Translations under genes and position numbers: made by a program
Part shown: positions 13,076 through 24,841 of the stretch, one piece after another
Position numbering within the stretch: the first letter of the stretch is position 1
How the letters are laid out: each line of letters begins with the position of its first letter
Notes under the pieces: model-generated
Database searches by the model: none
Told to the model about the DNA's origin: nothing
What the model saw: the letters and a program-made list of their open reading frames with translations, nothing else
From: Hyphodiscus hymeniophilus
Taxonomy: Eukaryota; Ascomycota; Leotiomycetes; Helotiales; Hyphodiscaceae
Direction: 5' to 3'
Length of the DNA stretch: 64,000 nt
Assembly (NCBI GenBank): GCA_016508695.1
Contig: VNKQ01000002.1
Span: forward strand, 1,426,001-1,490,000

Positions 13076-16000
13076 ATGGCAGCCAACAATCGAATGTCGA
13101 TGTACTCGACTGTTTCTTCAGCACAAGGAGGTCTCCGGAATCCGAATTCGGCCGCTCAGCAGTCAACACAGGTTTCTACGACCACTCTCCTGAATGCCAT
13201 CCACACCATTTATACTTCGGGCCAGCCATACAGATTGGATGCGAGCACAAGCGTGGTTGTGAATACCTGGTTGACCGCTTCGCAAGTCGATTCTGAAGGA
13301 AGAACAGGAGGTGCTGTTGACGGGACCTTGGCTGGAAGAGCTTGGGAACATGCGAGACGCCGGGCCGAAGATGGCTGCATCGTATTAAGGTATAGATACC
13401 CTTCACATTATGCAGTCATTCGTTCTAATTTTCGGACAGCTCTCTCCATCCTTCTACGCCTTCAGTACTCGCTCCATTCCTTTCGACTTTACCCCTCTCT
13501 TTACCACAATCACTTTTCACTGCTTTAGATGCACTACGGCCCTTCATTCACACGGTATCTCCACAAAACCACTCTGCTCCTCAGCACTCAGCTCTGGGTG
13601 TCACGCTTACCCTCACACTCGCTGGAAACCTTACAGCGGCGTCTCTGGCCCTCTCAGAAGGTGGCATCGACACAAACAAAGGATTACTCGAAATTCCAAC
13701 ACAGAATGGCTACCGAGCATTCGATGTTTTCTACTATCTACTTACTTCTGCCTCGACTCCTGCAGAAAGAGAGTTTTTGGGACTGAAACATGCTTCGAAT
13801 TATGCTCTTTTAGCAAAGTCTGGAACCTACGACCCTCCGTCCTATCTCCCAGCTGCCGATGATGCAGCTGCAGCAGACGACTTCCGGTCTGCGTTGAAAA
13901 CAATTGGAATCAAGGGTGCCGCTCATAGGAATCTCATCTCAATATTGGCAGGATTACTAAAACTGGGTGACACTTTAACTTTCAATTTGGATGAGGAGGC
14001 TCTTGATGACATCTGCGAGGATGTCGGAGGTTTATTGGGACTTGATCCGGAAGTTCTTACTCGCCAGTGCAGCACAGCAGATCGACAGACTTTGATCGGC
14101 GGACTGTACGAAGCTCTGGTGGATTGGGTCATTCTTAAGGCAAACGACTCAATTGCCGCCGAAATGTTGCGAGTTAGGGACGGAGATTCTTCAAGTGAGG
14201 GTGGACCTGGCGCACGAACTCCTAATACAGAGGAGGACAACGGCGACACCGTCTGTCTTACTCTGTTGGAGATTCCAGATGCTACCTTAGGCAAGGCAGC
14301 TGCTATGCGCGGCGTCTTTGACGACACTCAAGGTATCAACTCGGAAATGAAGGAGGATGGTGTCGATGTTGTGGCCGCTGGATCGTCAGTTCTCCGAGAA
14401 ATGCAGAACGCCGTGGCGGAATGTGGCCCAGATCTGGGCATCATGACTGGGCCAGCTGGACGGGAACGCGAGCATGAGCTTGAACGACGTGAAGTTGTCT
14501 TGGAGAAGGTTGGACGAGAAGGTGAAGATGATGGCTTTTTGAAAAAGATCTTATTCCCGATAGAAGGACAAGGTGTGAGCCTAGGGCGACAAGGACGCCT
14601 CGATCTTCCTGCGGTTCTTGGAAGCAGTCGTGTTTGGTATCACCTAGCACTTCACCCCACCGATGAATCACCAGCCAGCTTAGCTTCCCTGCCATCAACG
14701 ACTTCTGGCTGGTCCGCAGGTACAGTATCGAGACAGCTACGATCATGGAGACTGCCCGAATGGGCAAATCGAAGAAACAAGAATCTTGACTTCACTGCCG
14801 ATTTTGATCTTGACGAATTTGTCCAAAGATATTCTCCCCTGGGCTGCAAAGATGGCCGTGACGGCATTGAGAGCTGGATCATGGAGCGTGGCTGGAGCAA
14901 TGGTGAGGTGGTTGTTGGCACGGAACGCATATGGATGCGCGAAAATGCCTGGTGGGAGGCTGAGAGCATGCTTGACCTAAAGCCTGACCATGGAGTTGCA
15001 GGTCTAGGAGGTCTTCTAGGAGCTGATGGGCCTGAGACCGGATACTCTGCTGCTGGTCCCAACGGTAGTGGGTTTTTCCCTCCCATGAATGAATTAACCC
15101 ATCATGGGAGCCGGGATCAACTTCTTCAACAACCACGACAAAGCACAATGGCACGAAGCGCAATGGGAGGTGCTCGATCTGTTGCTCAGTCTAGAAATGT
15201 CAGCGCTGGCGACTATGGCTTGGGCTCCAAAGGTGACGATACGAAGGGTCAAGTCTACTACGACGAATCGGGGGAGTTTGTCAACAACTTGGATCCAGAG
15301 ATCGCTGAGCCAAAGCACATCACTTCTCAAAAGACCCCAGCATCTCGTAGGATCTGGATCGTCATCGTCTGGGCATTGACTTGGTGGATACCATCCTTCG
15401 TCCTCCGCTACGTTGGTAGAATGAAGCGTCCTGATGTACGCATGGCCTGGAGGGAGAAGCTCGTCCTCTGCTTTATGATTTTCCTCATGAACGGTATTAT
15501 CATTTTCTGGATTGTCGAATTTGGAAAACTCTTGTGCCCCAACAGCGATAAAGTTTGGGACGCCAAGGAGGTCGCAACCCACCAAGGTGACAATGATTTC
15601 TGGGTCAGTATCCACGGCAATGTTTACGACATATCAAAATTTTGGAAACTCCAACACAGTGACACAGCCATCGAAACAACCAACAGCGTCATGCAACCAT
15701 TCGCGGGTTTGAATCTTGACGAATACTTTAAGCCGCCACTTACAGTTGCGTGTCCTGGTCTTGTCACTGACGATACTCTAACGCTTCTACCCAACACTAC
15801 TGTCGAGTTCTCAACTGGTCTCCACACCTCTGGGCCACTGTCCCCGTACGTCTCGAGTAAGTTACACGATATCAACTGGTACGGGAACACGTTTTTGCCC
15901 AAGATCAAAGAGTATTTTAAAGGCGACTTGGTAACAAAGAAGGGCACCATCCATAGCCAGGGCGAGAACGAAAATCACTACTGGTTCATTTTGAGCGGGA

Positions 16001-18555
16001 AAATTTACGATCTGACGGACTACTTCTATACATTAGGTGTTTTTGACAATTTGGCAACCTACGAGTTTCTCGATCCCACCGTCCAAAGTCTTGTAAAGAA
16101 CAACCCCGGCCAGGATATTACCAGCCAATGGAAGCAAGCTTTTGCGAGTGCCAATGGTACTGAGCAAGTTTCAATGGAGAATTCCTTAAATTGCTTCAAT
16201 AATGCTTTTTACGTCGGCGTTCCGGACTTCAGAGACACATTTAGATGTCAAGTCAACAACTACATCTTACTTGCATTCACAATCATCTTGTGCTCTGTCA
16301 TATTGACAAAGTTCTTGGCTGCCCTTCAATTTGGCTCCAGACGAAGACCTATCCCACAAGACAAATTCGTCATTTGCCAGGTCCCCGCATACACCGAGGG
16401 CGAAGATTCACTTCGAAAAGCGCTCGACTCATTGACAGCTCTTCAATACGATAACAAGAGAAAGCTCATTTGTGTCATTTGTGATGGTATGATCGTCGGT
16501 GGTGGAAATGATCGACCTACACCAAAGATTGTCCTGGATATTCTGGGTGTGGACCCGAAAATCGACCCTCCAGCACTGCCATTCAAATCCGTGGGAGAAG
16601 GTAGTGGACAGCTTAATTACGGCAAGGTTTACTCGGGTCTATACGAATTTGAAGGCAATGTTGTCCCATATATCGTGGTTGTGAAAGTTGGCAAGGAATC
16701 TGAACAATCCAAGTCCAAGCCCGGAAATCGCGGAAAACGAGATTCTCAGATCCTACTCATGAGCTTCCTCAACCGTGTTCACCATCGATCGGCGATGTCT
16801 CCTCTGGAGCTTGAAATGTTCCATCAGATCAACAACATTATCGGTGTTGACCCCGAGCTGTACGAATACCTCCTCATGGTTGACGCTGATACCAGTGTCC
16901 GAGAGGACTCCCTGAATTATCTCGTGGCTGCTTGCGCGAATGATGCCAAAATCGCTGGAATATGTGGCGAGACAAGTCTTGAAAACGAGGAACGATCTTG
17001 GTGGACAATGATTCAAGTTTACGAATACTTCATTTCTCATCATTTGGCAAAAGCTTTCGAATCTCTTTTCGGCAGTGTTACTTGTTTGCCTGGTTGGTAA
17101 GTTTTTGAGATAACGTGATTGTCTTCAACTCAGCTAATGGAACATAGTTTCTCTATGTACCGTCTAAGAACGGCCGACAAGGGGAAGCCGCTGATCATAT
17201 CCGACGCTATGGTTGCCGAGTACAGCGATTGCAATGTTGACACCCTGCACAAGAAGAATCTTCTGTCACTCGGAGAAGATCGATTTCTTACGACTCTAAT
17301 GACGAAGCACTTCCCATACATGTCCTACAAATTCATTCCAGAAGCGTATTGCAGCACAGCAGCACCCGAAACGTGGAGCGTTCTTCTCTCCCAAAGACGA
17401 CGATGGATCAACTCCACAATCCACAACTTGGCAGAATTAGTCTGGCTTAAAGAACTGTGTGGTTTCTGTTGTTTCTCCATGAGATTCGTCGTTTTCATCG
17501 ATCTCTTCGGAACAATCATTCTTCCCGCTACCTGTGGGTACCTGGGATATCTGATTTACAAGGTAGCAAGCCATCAAGGCCAATTCCCACTGATCTCCAT
17601 CGTTATGATAGCAGCGGTATATGGTCTCCAAGCTTTGGTCTTCATCCTGAAACGTCAATGGCAACATATCGGCTGGATGATAATCTACATTTTGGCCTTC
17701 CCGATATATTCATTCGTCCTTCCCATATACTCTTTCTGGAACCAAGATAATTTCTCCTGGGGTAATACACGTATCGTCGTGGGCGAACAAGGCGGCAAAA
17801 CAATTATAGCTACGGATGATGAGGGTTTCGACCCTCGCAGCATCCCTCTCCAACGCTGGGACGACTACGCACTCTCTAACAACCTCCCCGGTCGTCGCGG
17901 CGCTCCCGTCGAGAAACAATATGAGGGCTACGACGATACCTATGAGATGGATGACATGAAATCCATGTACTCATCTGTGAAACCCGCCTCAACAATCCTC
18001 ACCGGCTTCCCAACCCGCGGCGGTTATGCACCCCCAATGTCCCCCGCTCCGTTCGGTGGCCCTAGACAATCCATCTACTCGATGAACCCATATGCCGATC
18101 AACCTGCCACTCGTCACCAATCTATGATGTCTCTCGGCGGTGGCCTGCAAGATCGCTCTGCATCCCCTTACCAAGATCACCCACAATCGCAATCCCACCG
18201 TCCAAGCATGGCAATGATGCCTTCCTCCGAGCAACTTCTCGCTGGGTCTCCGTCATTCCTGCATCAGAGCCGCACACAATCACAAATCGGCTTCACAGGA
18301 GGCGCACGCTCGCCCATCGGCGGCGAGGCTGCAACTCGTCCCGTATCCACCTTTGATTTCCAGAGAGGGAATCAAGGACCGGATGATATGATGATTGTGG
18401 AAGCTATTCAAGGGTGTCTGAGGGAGGTAGATTTGGATACGGTCACAAAGAAACAGGTGAGGGTGTTAGTGGAGCAGAGGTTGCAGACGGAGTTAGTGGG
18501 TGAACGACGGACGTTCTTGGATCGCATGATTGATAGTGAATTGGCTAATATGTAG
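13076..18555 (+). CDS. chsVII: Class VII chitin synthase with degenerate myosin-like domain
   Basis: Partner of the class V enzyme, called class VI in older literature (Aspergillus CsmB type). Exons are 13076..13389, 13440..17096 and 17148..18555 (1792 aa). Both small introns (50 and 51 bp) are needed: the first restores the VLSSLHPSTPS block, the second restores CLPGC. The myosin-like head is short. Where the class V protein has its P-loop, this one reads IVLSSLHPSTPSV, so ATP-driven motor activity is not expected. Membrane helices lie near 744 and 782, a cytochrome-b5-like domain near 810-865, then the GT2 domain with GEDRFLT and QRRRW (about 1407). C-terminal helices (about 1427-1525), a Ser/Pro/Gln-rich linker and a DEK-C domain near 1737-1788 follow. 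Domain order equals the class V protein. Confidence 0.94.
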
Positions 18556-19455
18556 AGGGCACTGAAGAGATAAAAGGAAGGTGCATTCGGTGTAATAAAT
18601 TTGTCTGCATATCATATATGATGGTGGGAAGGGCGGGACTTGCTGGATGTGGGGCGTACGGGCGTTTTTTCTTTGATTAGGGGGAATACTAAACGTATAA
18701 TTGGTATGGAAATACAATACTATCCTTGAATATCCTGCATCCTGGGTCTTTTCATGAATGGATCAAGACGAGTGAAACCTTCCCGTGGGTCAAATCGTGA
18801 ATGGCAACCATAGTTACGAGTGGTTTTGCAGCGGCATGTTACTCTCGTCTCGCAGGAAGGCCTCTTGGGAGAACGAATATAACAGCCGATTGGCTCGCAT
18901 CAATCCTTACCTGGATGCAATCTGTGTCTGTTGTAAACAAGCTTGGTTAAATTGACACGGCATCGTTGTACACCCAAATTGGCACCGTGAAATGTAACCT
19001 GACGTCAAGGGTCTCATCATGACTGGGCTTCATGAGCAAACACAAACACAAACCCAACATCCCCCCTTTCCCTCGTTTAAGACCATGAGTAATAGCCGCT
19101 CCATCCCATTATCCATCACAACTCCATTTGCATCCGAGAAGAAAATCCTAGAAAGGGCTCACGAGGTTTCACTGATGAATGTAGCATAGGGAATGAATGG
19201 TAAGGGTTCAGGAAAAGGTGTAGTAAGAAGTGCTTAATAAGCTTACTTCAATAATGCAATCATTTCTAATTGAGCACCCATGCTGAGGACATCTGATTCG
19301 TGGCGATCCGGTCAACTCCTCAAGACGCCTTTCATACCCGAATTCCCAGCTTTCAATACAACGTGGGAACTGCTGATAATGCAAACCACCCAAGATTCCC
19401 TAAGGCGCCGTCATGCATGATCCTAAACGCCAACCCAACATAACCCAGCCCACGA
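18556..19455. other. Convergent intergenic, class VII chitin synthase to GID8
   Basis: Two 3' regions facing each other. No coding frame or RNA gene is recognisable. Confidence 0.6.
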
Positions 19456-20619
19456 TTACAGAATCATAGCTTCGCCATTCTCTGGCCTGTCTTCGTCGAA
19501 ATCAAGTCCCAGCTCAAGTCTGGCGGGCAGGTCCTTCTTCGTTTCTCTCGCAGTGCTCTCTGCCCATGCTCGAAGTCGAACAAGATTTCTTATGGCAGCG
19601 TCTCGTCGTTGATTTTGACTAGTCAGGATGGCTTTATTGACCTGGTCTCCCACTGAGCGACGTAAATCGGGGTGTAAAAGTGCGGCAAGTTGTGGCTCAA
19701 GATTATCAGGTGGGAAGACCAAAAGTGCCATCGTCCTCTCAAGATCCTCCAGGAATTCTGGATTTGTTGGAGCTCGGGGTGCTAGTTGAGTTGTTGCGAA
19801 GCTCAGTGCCGGTGAGATATCGCCTCCGGGTGTTGAATTGCAAGTTCGAATAAGCTCCACGAGTTGGAGACGAAGGAGAGCAAAGTGTAATGATGGGTTC
19901 TTGTCTAGGACCTGTATAGGATGTCAGTCATGAACAGAAAAGTATAGTCAGATAAAAAGGTCAACGTTATTTGCTCATTCTGAGGACTGAAGGTATTGCT
20001 TCTCATCAACGACCCGAAGGCTATATGAGTGGTGCATGAAACTCGTGTCTAATCATCGCAAGGGACTCGAACTGTAACGAATGATTTAGACTGACCTGAG
20101 GCTCAAGGTCATTCAATGCTTCGATGGCATCTTGAATGCTTCCCATATGAATCGAGTGTTGTATCTGTTGACGAGCTTTGACTGATTCCTCTTCTTGACG
20201 TGGACTGAGGTTTGCTTCTTTCGAAAACTTTGCTGCAGCAGAAGGATATCCCTCCGTCGTGAGGTAATCTAAGATGAGGGCATTGATGTCACTACCAGTC
20301 ACCTCCATGGTCAGCTTTGGCTTCTTGATGACTTGGAAAATACGTTGCAGAAGTTGCCGGCAGACAAGATCAGGGTTTAAATGATATGTGTTCTCCGCAT
20401 GCTTAATTTTGTAGGAGAGATTCCCATTTGAAAGATCATCATTTCAAGAGCCGAGAAGGAGCAACAGAGAAGCATCCAAAAGAGGCAGCACTCTCGTGGA
20501 AAGAGAGTGAAGCTCGCAACGTTCGCGTACCTTTTCATGGGCTTGATATCTTCGACGCGTCTCTCGAAGGCATGCCCAAGAGGAGTTGTGGTAGAAGCTG
20601 TTGAAGAGGTCTTGAGGGG
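19456..20619 (-). CDS. GID8: CTLH/CRA-domain protein, GID8 (Twa1) of the GID E3 ligase
   Basis: Scaffold subunit of the GID/CTLH ubiquitin ligase, which in yeast degrades gluconeogenic enzymes when glucose returns. Supported exons are 20619?..20531, 20291..20096 and 19911..19456, about 246 aa. The first exon gives HAFERRVEDIKPMK, the second the LisH-like DINALILDYLTTEGYPSAA and the CTLH segment, the third the CRA part ending in an acidic tail. Introns are 239 and 184 bp, long for this locus. The 5' end is uncertain: the only nearby in-frame ATG (20652-20650) is followed after nine codons by TGA (20625-20623), so the true start probably sits upstream and is joined by another small intron whose acceptor is near 20620 or about 20 bp downstream. 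The family call is firm; the start is not. Confidence 0.82.
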
Positions 20620-20631
20620 CTGTCAGCCTGG

Positions 20632-20652
20632 ACGCTGGACGCTGGACGCCAT
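20632..20652. repeat. Three tandem copies of a 7-bp unit at the GID8 5' end
   Basis: On the minus strand CGTCCAG is repeated three times directly after the ATGG at 20652. Because 7 is not a multiple of 3, copy-number change would shift any frame crossing it. Confidence 0.7.
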
Positions 20653-21120
20653 TGAAGGCGTAAGTACTGACCATCCTTGCGACGACAATGACTATCTAGT
20701 CTCCATATGAGAATAAACTCGCAAAGGGGCTGGAGAGACCAGCACCAGCGTCGATGAACGTTGAAGTTGGTCGTAGAAATGGATGTTTTGGAAAGAAAAT
20801 GTGGAAAAGAGAGAGAGAATGTCAAGCAGGCTTAGGCGAATGAAATCGTTCCGCGCTAAGGACTTTTCTTAGCACGTGATCATTCGTGTGAATCTCAAGA
20901 CATTATCCTACACGAGCGTATTGAATACAAATCGTGGAGCTTTGAACTCTGGAATACATCTTTTTCAAGGATTACCAGAGCCTTCTTACCTTTTTACCTA
21001 CCTACCCATAGTTCCTACCCAACTACCCAGCCAGTAATATGTCTATTTTGCTTACTGGTCCATCTCGCTCAGCAGGACAGCTGAACGAGCCGACGATTAG
21101 CATACAAATAAGCAGCTACC

Positions 21121-21350
21121 CCAATGACTCAATTGATTTTGAACGATCCGTAAATTCATATCTACCTCTAGTTCTTGATTTTAAATAGCTGGGGAATCCC
21201 AATCGCTCCATCGATTTAAAAATATTTGGATAATCTTATCTACCTCTAAAACGTGCTTTCACAGAGCTCGATATCTATCTCAATCCTTTTAATGGGTTTT
21301 GCACGATTCGAATAATCACATCTACATCTGATTGACTTTACTTTTAAAGG
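21121..21350 (+). repeat. Tandem trio of dispersed degenerate repeats
   Basis: Units start at 21121, 21199 and 21281, a period of about 80 bp. All have a CCAAT or TCAAT opening, a T-rich block, a GAACGATCCG / GCACGATTCG-type core (most diverged in the middle unit), then ATNACATCTACCTCT and a TTGACTTTACTTTTAAA-like end. The third unit is the best preserved. Orientation is opposite to the clusters at 1.2 and 22.6 kb. Confidence 0.6.
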
Positions 21351-21730
21351 CTGCCTTCTGCTACTGGGTTTAAGAGCGCAGGCTGGGGGTAATGTTCTTA
21401 ACTGTTCAAGTTGAATACCTAGAAGAAATAATCGATCATAGCATTGAATACTCCAATCTATATTATTACTTTGTCACCAGACCCTAAATATGCCAAAACT
21501 TGTCAAAGCGAAAAGTACAGCCATGCAGAAAGCGGCCCATTATTACATGTTACAGTTGAAAGATATCAAAACGTGCATTTGAAAATGAGAAAGGCTAAAC
21601 GGATGTGTTGGGTGAAGTTGACGAGATAAGTTGTCTTGTCGACACTGAAGAACCTCCACCTTGCTAGGAGCATCCAGTCAGCGCTTCGTCTTTCGTATCG
21701 AATACCAGAAACCGCACCTCTCGCAAGCTT

Positions 21731-22120
21731 TCACAGGCCTCCCTGGAACTTAGCAACCGCCGGCTTCTCGGGTGGCTGAACCTCAGTTGTCTGAATCTGC
21801 TCGTCCTGCCCTCCAGCTCCCGCGTTCCCACCATCATCACATCTGATATGCATCTTCACAGCTTTATCACTGACCAATGAGTCTTCAAACTCTGTTCCTT
21901 CCGACACAATAGGATGTCCTTCCTCCCAGCTAAGCCCCGCTTCAGCGGGAGGAGAGTTGTACTCCTCTTCTTGGAGATTGTTGTTCGAAACTTGGGTTGA
22001 TGCATCGGCTTGCGCTCCCGGTCCGATGGTATCAAGCCGGGTTGGGAACCATCTTAGCCACGGCCTGGCAAGAACAACGTACGCAAGAGCGCCAACGACT
22101 ACAGCGTGAGAGAAGTGCAT
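21731..22120 (-). CDS. Small membrane-anchored hypothetical protein
   Basis: A 129-aa product starting MHFSHAVVVGALAYVV: one hydrophobic N-terminal helix (signal anchor or signal peptide), a short WLRWFP juxtamembrane segment, then an acidic, Gln/Glu/Asn-rich tail ending KFQGGL. Codon choice resembles the neighbouring genes. The same frame stays open upstream to an ATG at 22312, adding 64 residues of less protein-like sequence. A strong AG|GTAAGG donor near 22330 with an acceptor near 22267 would also feed into this frame. In a second frame 22244-22138 encodes a 25-residue uncharged hydrophobic stretch, so the gene may have another exon structure. No known family is recognised. Confidence 0.5.
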   Translation of the reverse strand: MHFSHAVVVGALAYVVLARPWLRWFPTRLDTIGPGAQADASTQVSNNNLQEEEYNSPPAEAGLSWEEGHPIVSEGTEFEDSLVSDKAVKMHIRCDDGGNAGAGGQDEQIQTTEVQPPEKPAVAKFQGGL

Positions 22121-22312
22121 TTTGTGAATGGGCTCTAATTTTCTAAGGTCTGGATGTAAAGGCAGATAATGTGCAAGCCGATGAAAGATAAAATAGTTGT
22201 TAAAACAGAGACAATGAACGGGATGCCTGCCTTTAGATAGTTGCCCCGCTTGGAGATCTTGGACTACATGCTGATATGAGGTCCGGAAAACGTTCTCTTC
22301 ATCATACGCCAT

Positions 22313-22725
22313 GGATTTATGGGTCCTTACCTTTTATTTCCAATGAAATCGCTACCATTGAAATTGGTATCGTAGCTCGAGGATGTGGTAAGGTAGCCTC
22401 GATGTCGCGCTAAAGGCAGCCGGTCGCGATGGTGTACCCGACTCCCAAATCCCGCAGTCAGAATAATTTGGTAGGTATACTTATAGCTAGGAACCCAGAA
22501 AACGCTAAATCAGTTCGGTTGAGGGTGCTAAGCTTTTTACAAGCAAAGTATTAGAGCAGACAGAAGGAAATTATCCGAATCTTGGAAAACCTATCGAGGG
22601 ATTGAGCTATTTTGAAGTCAGGTTTAGGGGTAGAAGCGATTATCCAAACTATCCAGAGCTAGTTAAACGATTCGGATATCCTGGACCCTGGCGATATAAA
22701 GCCCGTTCTTTCTGAGATATGACCA
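22313..22725. other. Intergenic between small hypothetical gene and URK1, with repeats
   Basis: No gene is seen. Two degenerate copies of the dispersed repeat are recognisable at 22541-22680. Confidence 0.6.
22541..22680 (-). repeat. Two degenerate copies of the dispersed repeat
   Basis: On the minus strand, units at about 22605-22541 and 22680-22611 each show the AATCC/AATCG opening, GGTTTT-like block, AGATTCGGATAAT or AGTTTGGATAAT core and a CTTCTNNCC segment. The period is about 73 bp. Confidence 0.5.
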
Positions 22726-24698
22726 TCAACAACCAAAATAGCGTCTCTCTATCCATCGCTCTTCAAAATCGGCGACAATCTCACAAACAACGACCTTGAC
22801 CTCAGGGAATACCTTTGTCAGCCTGTTTAGTCCCATTCGTCCGGCAAAGTAAGTGACGAAGACTATTCTGTCTTCTTGAACGCCATGGTCGACCAGAACC
22901 TGGACCGCCATCAAGGCAGCTCCTCCACTAGACATCTAATGCAGCATTATTCATGTGCCCATTTAGGTAAAAAGCTGTTTGAAGCTTACTTGTGGATCTA
23001 GTAATAAGACACCGTCATGCTTCTCTATGTGCTGTGGTAACTTCAAGTAGTGGAGTTCCGGCTCTCCAGTACGGATATTCGATTGGACGAGGACTCGACC
23101 GGTGAGGCAATCCGGTATGACTCGTTTCAATCCAGTCCTACCCTGTGTCAGCATGGGATTGCAAGGATGAGGTAATATCATACTCTAAGGCGGCTCCTGC
23201 GCGGAGAATGATAACAGCGCTGCAATCTCCATTTGCAAGCAAGCCGTGGTACTTATTCCCCGCTGGTGTTGAGACCGTCGTTTCCTTAAAATAGACATTG
23301 TTCATGGCGCTACGGAAAGCTTAGAACAATATTTATCGCACCCAGAAGCTGAAAACCTACTGTTCCACAAGCAAAGTTGATAGCCTGTCGAAATAAAATA
23401 TGAAGTCCTCTGTTGAGGAGTCGATATCTTGGATGATTGTGCTCATGGCTCTAAGTTGGGGGGTTCGCTCAAGTAAGAGAACTTTCTCAGAAAGCACATC
23501 GTCCTCGGAGCTCTGGCCCAACTTTTTAAGTGCAGCCCTGTGGCTTTGGGACTTGTCGATTAATTTATGCTCGATGTACTGGACAACCATTTCTTGGGAT
23601 GTCAGCAACCTTGGTGACCTTGGAACACAGACAACTTACTGATGGCCACTCTGTTCTCCACACCTCTGGGGACAATGATGTCTGCCCACGATTAGGAAGC
23701 GTTTCATACAGAGCGGTAGACTTACCAGCAACTTTTCTTTGCGGCTCGACAAACTGCTCAAAGTTGGGTTTCACAAATCGAAACCACTGTTTTATGCAGC
23801 CTTCAATATCTCTTCCTCGCTCTGCCACGTCTCTGAGGACTATGCGAGATTAGCTGCCAGTCGTCATATGATAGCAGGATAATCCCACTTCTTCTGGACA
23901 AGCAGGTGTCTGCATCTGCTTCGCAGAATATCTGTTAGAGAATTAGTAAGGGTTGAGGTATGAGGCCAAATTGCCTTACTCTCATGTCCAACAACTCGAT
24001 AACTCTAGGATCATATAATGCAAAAATTCCTTCTAATATCAAGACATGGGGAGAGTAGATTGAAGTGGTCTCTTTCTCCCTAGCATGCTTCGCAAAGGAA
24101 TATATTGGAATCTCCGCTCTCCTCCTGGAATAGTGAGGAGTCAGTAACATTGGCAGTCATGACAACACAGAAATCGGAAGTGAAGGAGTCGGCTTTCCCT
24201 CCAAAGTGCGAAAAGATTCTGGAGTAACCCAAACGAGCATCGGCATCCTGAAGATTTATTCGATACAGTTTGAATCGAACGCATATCTGGGCTACTGGCC
24301 CTGTAGAGATCGACCGAGTGAGTGCCATGCTTCCACGTGCTCAGTGGAAATGGAACATTATCAGCTCGCGTTCTCCTAAGCCATAAATGTAAGTAAATAA
24401 GAGGTGTAACATACCCAGACTTGAGCTCTCGTAAACAGTCAACCAACGCATCAAAATCAATTGCATCGGGGGAGTCAAAGTCGTAGTTATTCTCAAAAGC
24501 CAGCTTGTGTGATTTTGCATCCAACGTTTTGTAGAATGAGTCCATCGACAGAATAACCACCCAGGGCAGATTCAGTTTGGCAACAATGGCATGAGACAGT
24601 GTTGATTTCCCTGATCCTGACGATCCGGCAACGCCAATGATACTAACATCGGCCCATGGGGGAGAATAGTGGGCTCTCTTGCTCACGATATCCGTCAT
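22726..24698 (-). CDS. URK1: Uridine/cytidine kinase with C-terminal UPRT-like domain
   Basis: Pyrimidine-salvage enzyme phosphorylating uridine and cytidine. Nine exons: 24698..24415, 24124..23980, 23931..23889, 23839..23726, 23681..23640, 23592..23361, 23309..23184, 23137..22990 and 22935..22726 (447 aa). The P-loop GSSGSGKST is near residue 27. The kinase domain continues with SMDSFYK, NNYDFDSPDAID and LILEGIFALYDPR. The C-terminal half resembles uracil phosphoribosyltransferase, with TGLKRVIPDC, TGEPELHYLKLP and LLLDPQMSSGGAAL, the last standing where active UPRTs carry their PRPP loop. This is the two-domain layout of yeast Urk1 and animal UCKL1. Seven introns are 44-54 bp; the first is 290 bp and remains open in frame. 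Splice phases are consistent throughout. Confidence 0.92.
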
Positions 24699-24841
24699 GT
24701 TCGCGGCAGACAGCCAAAATCTCCAGGAATCTGGAGTACAAGTACGATGAAGGGGCCTGGGCTCAGTCGGGCAGGAGCGTGACCCTCTCTCTCCTTACCT
24801 ACAGTAATCCTGGGAAAAGGTGTTCAACGCTTCATGGTTTG

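Larger units (their letters stand above)
20620..21730. other. Upstream region of GID8 with repeat array
   Basis: It holds the unresolved GID8 5' end and leader up to about 20900, then a tandem group of dispersed repeats (21121-21350). The remainder is AT-rich with no supported gene. Confidence 0.6.
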
